From Candidatus Gastranaerophilales bacterium (GTDB taxonomy: Bacteria > Cyanobacteriota > Vampirovibrionia > Gastranaerophilales > Gastranaerophilaceae): a stretch of 33,716 nucleotides of DNA. Shown here in pieces: positions 7,154-13,298 of the stretch; the first letter of the stretch is position 1; every line of letters begins with the position of its first letter. Both the position numbers and the translations under genes were made by a program. Where the stretch lies: contig CANPZP010000015.1 in the NCBI GenBank assembly GCA_947589115.1, positions 1 to 33,716 on the forward strand, read 5' to 3'. The notes below the pieces were generated by a model, which was given only the letters and a program-made list of their open reading frames with translations, did not search any database and was not told the origin of the DNA.

Positions 7154-7996
7154 TTATTCATTTTCCCCCATAAAGAGTTTTTTTGTAAATTTACCTAAAT
7201 CTTTTAATTCCGTTTTCCACATATTTGTAATATTAGGCATCAAAATCAAATTGGATTGAATATCATAATCAAACGGAGTACCTGTATTTTTAACATTTTT
7301 GCCGTTAAAAAAATAATCTTTTGCTTCATTATATTTTTTTTCAATGGTTTTATCAAAATAACCGTAATAATAGTCGATTGCTTTTTCTTTTGATGATGCA
7401 AAAGTCAGCCACGGATCAACAACATATTTATATTCTTTTTTACTTACATCTTTGTTATCTAGTGATGTCAACATACATTTGTGATCAAGTTTTTTATCTG
7501 TTTCATACTGAACTTCCCCTTTTTTGTTTATAAATCTGACATTGAGATATAAAGAAACAGGGACGGCATTATATATACCGTTAGCTGCAAATACCGCAAT
7601 AGCGCATCTTACGTTTTCATCACAATTTGCGACTTTCATTTCTTTTATTTTAGATAATAGGCTCAATTCACGATTAACACCAAAATAATATGATTCATTA
7701 ACAGCTGTTTTTTCCCTCAATGCTTGGCTTTCTGATTCATATTCATCACTGTCTTTCCAGCTTGGAGGCAATAGATTTCTTACTAATGATATCTTTTCCA
7801 CCAAACGTTTATAAGCATCAGTATAGTCATCTTCCGAAACATCATCATCAAAAGTTCTATATTCTCGTATATGAGTAAGACTTGTTGACGGAAAAAGTTT
7901 CTTTGACAAACGCATCATGTCATCTGCCTTTTTTATTTTTTCCTTGTTTCCTGAAAAATTTATATTATTAAAATTATTACATTGTTGAATTTTCAT
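7154..7996 (-). CDS. Unknown protein with possible Cys-His-Asp (papain/transglutaminase-like) site
   Basis: A 280-residue protein with no signal peptide. It begins MKIQQCNNFNNINFSGN, a style shared with the GH13 gene at 20977 (MKIN...LSFG). Residues 60-120 are helical and charged. A conserved-looking core follows: VANCDENVRCAIAVFAANG (C125), KKLDHKCMLTSL (H172) and YKYVVDPWLTFA (D194, in a VVDPW motif). A Cys at the head of a helix, then a strand with DH, then V-V-D-P-W is the order and spacing seen in papain-fold and transglutaminase-like enzymes, including YopT-type effector proteases. That is inference from pattern only, and the family is not recognised. The start at 7996 is chosen over an in-frame TTG at 8023. 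It is divergent from the DJ-1-like gene. Confidence 0.65.
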   Translation of the reverse strand: MKIQQCNNFNNINFSGNKEKIKKADDMMRLSKKLFPSTSLTHIREYRTFDDDVSEDDYTDAYKRLVEKISLVRNLLPPSWKDSDEYESESQALREKTAVNESYYFGVNRELSLLSKIKEMKVANCDENVRCAIAVFAANGIYNAVPVSLYLNVRFINKKGEVQYETDKKLDHKCMLTSLDNKDVSKKEYKYVVDPWLTFASSKEKAIDYYYGYFDKTIEKKYNEAKDYFFNGKNVKNTGTPFDYDIQSNLILMPNITNMWKTELKDLGKFTKKLFMGENE

Positions 7997-8145
7997 AAAC
8001 TTAATAAAGGCGATAAAAGTCAAAATTGCTTTATTATTTTAAATTATTACAAAATATTAAAAACTATAATCAAAATAGTAATTAATAAATTTAATATGGG
8101 TGGTATATTTCGGAAGTAAAAATAAAAAATATTAAAGGGAAAATT

Positions 8146-8805
8146 ATGCCGAAGAAAATATTAATTGTTACAACAAATTTTTCAGATATAAACGAAGAAA
8201 TTAAAACAGGTGTTTGGCTGGAAGAGTATGCCGTTCCATATTTAACTTTCAGTGCGACAGGCTACGATATAACAACTGCGAGTCCGAAAGGAGGAGAAAG
8301 TCCTATTGATGAGAACAGTTTATCTTGTTCAAATCCCATGGAATGGGACGATGCAGCAAAACTGCTTAGAAATACTTTAAAATTATCTGAAATAAATTAC
8401 AAAGATTATGATGTACTTTTCATCCCAGGAGGACACGGCCCGATGTTTGATTTAGCTTTTAATGAAACATTAAAGGAAATAATCGAATATATGTATGAAA
8501 ATAATAAAATAATAGCAGCATTATGCCACGGGCCTATAGGTCTAATATCTGCAAAAGATAAAGAAGGCAACTGTGTATTAAAAGGGAAAAAAGTTACGGC
8601 ATTTACAAATAAAGAAGAAGAAATAGTTAAAATGAAAGAATTTATGCCGTTTTTGGTTGAAGATAAATTAAGAGAATGCGGAGCTGAATTTATAACAGAA
8701 AAGCCCCTAAGTGAACACGTCGAAATTGACGGTAAAATAATTACGGGGCAGAATCAAAATTCTGCTTTACTCACTGCCGAAAAGGTTATTGAACTTTTAA
8801 GATAG
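8146..8805 (+). CDS. DJ-1/PfpI family protein (glutamine amidotransferase-like)
   Basis: A 219-residue protein of the DJ-1/PfpI superfamily, Hsp31-like branch. The nucleophile elbow AALCHGPIGL has C127 followed by H128. An acidic partner is in WLEEYAVPY (E26/E27), and the GGHGPMFDL loop (residues 95-103) completes the pocket. The internal segment ITTASPKGGESPIDENSLS is typical of the Hsp31/YDR533C-like group. Members act as glyoxalase III, deglycase, chaperone or protease-like proteins, so the exact activity is not determinable. AAGGGA lies 7-8 nt before the ATG, and a terminator follows. It is monocistronic, with a possible extended -10 (TGGTATATT) at 8101-8109. Confidence 0.88.
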   Translation: MPKKILIVTTNFSDINEEIKTGVWLEEYAVPYLTFSATGYDITTASPKGGESPIDENSLSCSNPMEWDDAAKLLRNTLKLSEINYKDYDVLFIPGGHGPMFDLAFNETLKEIIEYMYENNKIIAALCHGPIGLISAKDKEGNCVLKGKKVTAFTNKEEEIVKMKEFMPFLVEDKLRECGAEFITEKPLSEHVEIDGKIITGQNQNSALLTAEKVIELLR

Positions 8806-8812
8806 CTTTTTT

Positions 8813-8845
8813 TAGCGCCTGCATATTATAGGCGCTATATTTTAT
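8813..8845 (+). terminator. Intrinsic terminator after the DJ-1/PfpI gene
   Basis: TAGCGCCT (8813-8820) and AGGCGCTA (8830-8837) form an 8-bp GC-rich stem with a 9-nt loop, followed by TATTTTAT. Confidence 0.8.
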
Positions 8846-8869
8846 AATAAGGTATATTTATTGTATAAT
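8841..8869 (+). promoter_or_regulatory. Possible promoter of the nrnA operon
   Basis: TTTATA (8841-8846), a 17-nt spacer and a perfect TATAAT (8864-8869) lie about 25 nt before the nrnA ATG. The -35 is weak and overlaps the tail of the preceding terminator. Confidence 0.4.
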
Positions 8870-8894
8870 TTTCATAATTAGAAAATTTACAAGT

Positions 8895-9863
8895 ATGAAA
8901 AAAGCCTTTTCAGAATTAAATACATTAATAAAAGAAGCAAAAAATATAGTAATAATTTCTCATGTAAATCCTGACGGAGATACTTTAGGTTCCAATCTTG
9001 CGCTTAAAATAGTTATAAAAGAGTATTTTAATAAAGATTCAGACTCAATATATGTAGGGTGCTTACCTTCAGTATACAAATATTTACCTTTATATTCCGA
9101 ATTTATTGATGCAAAAGAAAAAGAGAATAAAAAATATGATTTGGCAATATGTACTGACGTTGCATCAAAAGACAGAATGGTTTATGCTAATGAAATTTTT
9201 GAAAGAGCTGAAAAGAAAGTAAACATAGACCATCACAAAACAAATATCGGATATGGGGATATTAATATAATAGACGGTGATGCGGCATGCTGCGGTTTAA
9301 TTTTATACAGAATGTTTAAACAATGGGGAATAAAAATATCTCTTGATTGCGCAAGATGTTTATATACGTCATTAATGACAGATACGGGTAATTTCAAATA
9401 TGAGAATACGACTCCCGAAGTATTTAATACTGCTGCGGAATTAATACGTGCCGGAGTAAATGCCTCACATGAATACAGAGCATGTTATGAATCAAAGCCT
9501 CAGAATTTGATTCAATTTCAGTCATATATAATATCGAATACTAAATTTTATGATAACGGTAAGATTGCAATGGCAGCCATAACGAAAAAGGATATGGAAA
9601 AATTCAATGCAACAGATGATTTTACAGAGGGGATAGTTGAAATATTAAGGACATCAAAAGATGTTGAGATTTCTGCGCTTTTAAAAGAAACTAACGAAGG
9701 GAATACAAAAGTCAGTCTAAGGAGTAAGAATACGGATTTAACAAAAATAGTATCCGCTTTTAACGGAGGCGGACATTCATTTGCTGCGGGATGCACAATA
9801 AAACGCCCCGTTAATATTGCATCAAGCAAGCTTTTAGAACGTATTCAAAGTGAATTATTATGA
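8895..9863 (+). CDS. nrnA: DHH-family nanoRNase / PAP phosphatase
   Basis: A 322-residue DHH/DHHA1 phosphoesterase of normal length. It degrades very short RNAs (2-5 nt) and, in many family members, dephosphorylates 3'-phosphoadenosine 5'-phosphate. Metal-binding motifs are complete: SHVNPDGDTLGS (H23, D27, D29), ICTDVAS (D88), IDHHKTN (D112-H114) and a further Asp in SLMTDTGNFKY. The C-terminal DHHA1 domain ends in GGGHSFAAGCTI. No clear ribosome-binding site is seen before the ATG at 8895. The stop TGA overlaps the next gene's ATG (ATGA), so translation of the YihY-like gene is likely coupled. Confidence 0.92.
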   Translation: MKKAFSELNTLIKEAKNIVIISHVNPDGDTLGSNLALKIVIKEYFNKDSDSIYVGCLPSVYKYLPLYSEFIDAKEKENKKYDLAICTDVASKDRMVYANEIFERAEKKVNIDHHKTNIGYGDINIIDGDAACCGLILYRMFKQWGIKISLDCARCLYTSLMTDTGNFKYENTTPEVFNTAAELIRAGVNASHEYRACYESKPQNLIQFQSYIISNTKFYDNGKIAMAAITKKDMEKFNATDDFTEGIVEILRTSKDVEISALLKETNEGNTKVSLRSKNTDLTKIVSAFNGGGHSFAAGCTIKRPVNIASSKLLERIQSELL

Positions 9864-10702
9864 GAAAATACATAGAAGATTTAATAAAGAAAATAATTGC
9901 TCAAGATTTCTGCGGTGTAGCCGCCGAAATGGCTTTTTGGTTCATACTCGGATTATTTCCGTTTTTGTTATTTTTAACATCACTTTTTGCATGGATTGGT
10001 AAAAAAGCATTAATAACTCCGATTTTGCATTTTATAACCAATATAGCACCAAAAGACGTTGCAACCTTAATTTTAAATACATTAAACGAGGCAATGATAT
10101 TCAAACAAGGGAAATTAATTGCAATATTCGGTTTAATTATAACAATAGCCCTTGCGGGTAATGCCATAGCGGTTATTATTAAAGGGTTAAATCGTGCCTA
10201 TGCAATTGAAGAAACAAGAAATTTTATTTATACAAGATTTCTTTCAATAATAATGGTATTTATTAATTCACTTGCCCTTTTTCTTGTCGTCAATTTAATA
10301 GTTTTAGGGAAGGTTATATTAAACTATTTACTTGAATATACCGCTTTTTCTCAATTATCGTTAGATATAATCGGGATAATCAGATGGCCTGTATCATATA
10401 TAGCTCTTGCCTTTTGTGCCATAGGAAATTATTATATACTGCCCGCAATAGAAGGTAATGATAAATTGAAATTAAAAAGCGTACTTCCCGGAACTTTATT
10501 TTTCAGTTTCTTCTGGATGCTTGGCTCTTGGTGTTTCTCGCTTTATTTAAGTAATTTAAACACTTATAATAAGGTATACGGTACAATCGGAGCATTTGCC
10601 ATACTAATGGTATGGCTGTATTATACTTCTTTAATAGTCCTCATCGGCGGCGAAATAAATTCAAGATGTTATTTTAACCTTATGAAAAAAACTAAAAATT
10701 AA
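9860..10702 (+). CDS. YihY/BrkB family inner-membrane protein
   Basis: A 280-residue integral membrane protein of the YihY (virulence factor BrkB, formerly 'RNase BN') family, normal length. Around six membrane helices are visible: residues about 20-48, 80-105, 125-150, 165-190, 205-230 and 240-265. Family-typical features include the N-terminal amphipathic segment before GVAAEMAFWFILGLFPFLLF, GLNRAYAIEETRNF in the middle, and SLYLSNLNTYNKVYGTIGAF with ILMVWLYYTSLIVLIGGEIN near the end. The true function is unsettled (transport or envelope integrity); the old RNase assignment was withdrawn. It overlaps nrnA by 4 nt (ATGA) and is followed closely by the TPR gene's promoter. Confidence 0.92.
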   Translation: MRKYIEDLIKKIIAQDFCGVAAEMAFWFILGLFPFLLFLTSLFAWIGKKALITPILHFITNIAPKDVATLILNTLNEAMIFKQGKLIAIFGLIITIALAGNAIAVIIKGLNRAYAIEETRNFIYTRFLSIIMVFINSLALFLVVNLIVLGKVILNYLLEYTAFSQLSLDIIGIIRWPVSYIALAFCAIGNYYILPAIEGNDKLKLKSVLPGTLFFSFFWMLGSWCFSLYLSNLNTYNKVYGTIGAFAILMVWLYYTSLIVLIGGEINSRCYFNLMKKTKN

Positions 10703-10707
10703 TATAA

Positions 10708-10736
10708 TTGATTTTTTTCTTATTAAATAAGATAAT
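10708..10736 (+). promoter_or_regulatory. Promoter of the TPR gene
   Basis: TTGATT (10708-10713), a 17-nt spacer and GATAAT (10731-10736). The TTG that would serve as the farthest upstream start codon of the TPR frame is the first half of this -35 box, which argues that translation starts downstream. Confidence 0.5.
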
Positions 10737-10785
10737 TAAAGTAAGTTATAAATTGTTGTCCAAAAGAATAAAAGAGGTTAGTATC

Positions 10786-12789
10786 ATTAAAACGAAATTA
10801 ATAATAAGTGCGTTAATAATAAGCAGTTTATTTTTTCAAGCATCATATGCTATGACACCTGAAGCAAATAAGCTGTATCGGAATGCTTGTAAACTTTTTG
10901 ACGAATTAAAATATCAAGAGGCTTTGGAAGATTTAAATAAAGCCGTGCAACTGTCACCTGATGATGCAATATTATATACAAAACAGGCAGGAATATATTC
11001 CGAATTGGGTCAATGGGCTAATGCTACCGAAGCATATAAAAAAGCATTAAAAATAAGACCTGATGATGCATTTATATATATAAGTCTTGGACACATATTT
11101 GAACAGCTTCAAGATTATAAAAATGCATTAAATTCATATAATCAGGCATTAAAGCTGTTTCCGGAATATAAATATAATTATTTAAACCTTGCAAGTGTTA
11201 TGACACACCTAAAACAAGACGAAGAAGCCATAAAGTATTATCAAATGTTTTTGACTCATTACCCTGATGCAATTGATGCAAGAGAAAATATGGCATCTAT
11301 ATATTTAAGAATGAACAAACCAAAGGATGCAGCCGACATATACAGTGATATTTACTCAAAAGACCCCAATTCTTTTAATAATTATTCAAATTACGGACTC
11401 GCATTATACAGAATATCAGATTATGAAAATGCACAAAAAATTCTTTTAAAGGCAGTGGAAAAAGACCCGAATGATTACGTAGCAAGGGCAAATTTAGCAT
11501 ATGTTTATCTGGCTCAGGATAAAATACAACCTGCCGAATCGGAATTTTCAAAGGCTCTTTCTATTGAACCCGATATGAACTCTATCAGATTTGATTATGC
11601 TAATTTATTAGCGGATAAAAAACAATACGATGAAGCTCTGCATCAATATCACGAGTATTTAAAAACCTGTAAAGACAATGAAATTGCATACCTTAATGCG
11701 GGAATTTTATATACAAAAAAGAATGATTATGTAAGTGCAATAAATATGTTTGAACGAGGAAGAGAAGTTGCGCCGAAAAATACTTCTATCCTTAAAGAAC
11801 TTGCAAAATCATATCACCTTAACAAACAGTATGACTCCGCTATTAATATTTATAACGAATTATTACTTATAAATCCTGAAAATATAGATATTATATTGAA
11901 TAAAGGTATTGCATATCATGCGTTAAAAAAATATCAGGAGGCTATTGACTTATATAAAGAAGTCCTTGTTAAATCACCCGACAGTAAATCAGCTAAGGAC
12001 TATTTAATAAAAGCGTACATTTCATACGCAGACAGCTTATATAATCAAGAGCAGTATAAAAAAGCACTGGCAAATTATAATGAAGCAGCAAATTTAGATG
12101 AAGAAAATCCGCTAATATACATAAAATTAGCAGACACTTATGAAAAATTAGGCTCAAAAACAAAGGTTATTGAATGCTATGAAAAAGCACTTGATATATC
12201 TCCGGATAATAAAGAGGTGCTTTCTAATTATGCCAAAACGCTTACAAAATACAATAAAAATGAGGAAGCGGAAGTTCTTTATCAAAAAGTAATGGACTCA
12301 ACCGAAACCTCTAATATTGATAAATTTAATTATCATATTGATTTAGCGGATAGTTATTATCAATCAAAAAAATATGAAAATGCTTTAACGGAATACACCA
12401 ATGCATTAAAAATTAATTCTACGGATGAAGTATTAAATATTAAAATCGGTAATACTTATAAAGCATTGTCAAATTTGGAAAAAGCTTCTCAGTATTATAA
12501 TGAAGCAATAAAAATAAACCCCGAAAATCCTGACTCTTATTTTAATTTAGGACTGTGTCAGGCGGAAGAAAATGACCTAAACTCTGCTAAAGAAAACTTT
12601 AAAAAGGTTATTGAGCTTAAGAATGATTATGCATACGCATATTACGCTTTAGCGCTTAGCTTTGAAAAAGAGAAAAATCTTGAACAGGCAATTTATAACT
12701 ACCAAAAATTTACCGATTACACAAATGATAAAAATTTAAAAAATAATGTTCAAAATAAAATAAATAACCTTAAAAAACAATTAAATTAA
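10786..12789 (+). CDS. Secreted tetratricopeptide-repeat protein, probable ATT start
   Basis: A protein of about 667 residues: a signal peptide followed by an uninterrupted solenoid of about 17 tetratricopeptide repeats (for example ALEDLNKAVQLSPDDAILYT, KASQYYNEAIKINPENPDSY). Such proteins are scaffolds for protein complexes; after export this one would act in the periplasm or on the membrane surface. The start is notable. No ATG, GTG or TTG with a ribosome-binding site precedes the signal peptide, but GAGG lies 8 nt before ATT at 10786. Starting there gives an ideal signal peptide, (M)KTKLIISALIISSLFFQ followed by ASYA and a cleavage point before MTPEANK. Alternatives are TTG at 10708 (inside the promoter) or 10753/10756. 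The small membrane protein that follows starts 2 nt after the stop. Confidence 0.88.
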   Translation: MKTKLIISALIISSLFFQASYAMTPEANKLYRNACKLFDELKYQEALEDLNKAVQLSPDDAILYTKQAGIYSELGQWANATEAYKKALKIRPDDAFIYISLGHIFEQLQDYKNALNSYNQALKLFPEYKYNYLNLASVMTHLKQDEEAIKYYQMFLTHYPDAIDARENMASIYLRMNKPKDAADIYSDIYSKDPNSFNNYSNYGLALYRISDYENAQKILLKAVEKDPNDYVARANLAYVYLAQDKIQPAESEFSKALSIEPDMNSIRFDYANLLADKKQYDEALHQYHEYLKTCKDNEIAYLNAGILYTKKNDYVSAINMFERGREVAPKNTSILKELAKSYHLNKQYDSAINIYNELLLINPENIDIILNKGIAYHALKKYQEAIDLYKEVLVKSPDSKSAKDYLIKAYISYADSLYNQEQYKKALANYNEAANLDEENPLIYIKLADTYEKLGSKTKVIECYEKALDISPDNKEVLSNYAKTLTKYNKNEEAEVLYQKVMDSTETSNIDKFNYHIDLADSYYQSKKYENALTEYTNALKINSTDEVLNIKIGNTYKALSNLEKASQYYNEAIKINPENPDSYFNLGLCQAEENDLNSAKENFKKVIELKNDYAYAYYALALSFEKEKNLEQAIYNYQKFTDYTNDKNLKNNVQNKINNLKKQLN

Positions 12790-12790
12790 C

Positions 12791-13213
12791 ATGAATAAAA
12801 ATTTGAAAAATATATTAGTTATAATCATAACAAGTATTATGTTAATACCGTTTTTAGGCTTAAAAAAATACGTAAAACCATATATATCACTACATACTGG
12901 GACTATAACAGAAGAAAATATAAACAGAACGGAAAAAATTTTTACCTCCGGTCAAAGAATTAATATAGGGCTTATAGCTCCTGATGGGTTTAAAGACTAC
13001 GGAATAAGGCTTCAACTTTCAAAACAGGATGAAAAAACCTCAAACTGGGGATTTTCTCTCATAAGTTCAAAAGATATTTATATAGATAAAACCCAAAATC
13101 TATACAAAGACTATATTTATATATACAGACCCGGAAGATATATTCTTCAATTTTTTTACATAAACAAAAAAACATATCCGTTTGCGCATTACGAATTTAG
13201 CGTACAAGGCTGA
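12791..13213 (+). CDS. Unknown membrane-anchored/exported small protein
   Basis: A 140-residue protein with an N-terminal hydrophobic segment (NILVIIITSIMLIPFLGL) that is a signal anchor or uncleaved signal peptide. About 110 residues of beta-rich sequence follow (IFTSGQRINIGLIAPDGFKD, GIRLQLSKQD, YIYIYRPGRYILQFFYINKK, FAHYEFSVQG), which look like a small beta-sandwich. The strand pattern 'Y-RPGRYILQFF' resembles immunoglobulin-like or carbohydrate-binding folds in general, but I recognise no family. It starts 2 nt after the TPR gene's stop with no ribosome-binding site of its own, so it is probably coupled to it. Working with the TPR protein at the outer face of the membrane is the natural inference. 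Confidence 0.7.
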   Translation: MNKNLKNILVIIITSIMLIPFLGLKKYVKPYISLHTGTITEENINRTEKIFTSGQRINIGLIAPDGFKDYGIRLQLSKQDEKTSNWGFSLISSKDIYIDKTQNLYKDYIYIYRPGRYILQFFYINKKTYPFAHYEFSVQG

Positions 13214-13214
13214 C

Positions 13215-13248
13215 ATAAGAAAAGCAGCCACGCATTTTCAATGGCTGC
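13215..13248 (-). terminator. Terminator of the prepilin/adhesin gene
   Basis: GCAGCCA (13224-13230) and TGGCTGC (13242-13248) form a 7-bp stem with an 11-nt loop. Read leftward, it ends in TTTTCTTAT, so it serves the gene at 13299-15791. Read rightward, no T run follows. Confidence 0.65.
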
Positions 13249-13298
13249 AAATAGGAAGTAAATTTATTACGATTATTGTGATTGTTGTATATTTAATT

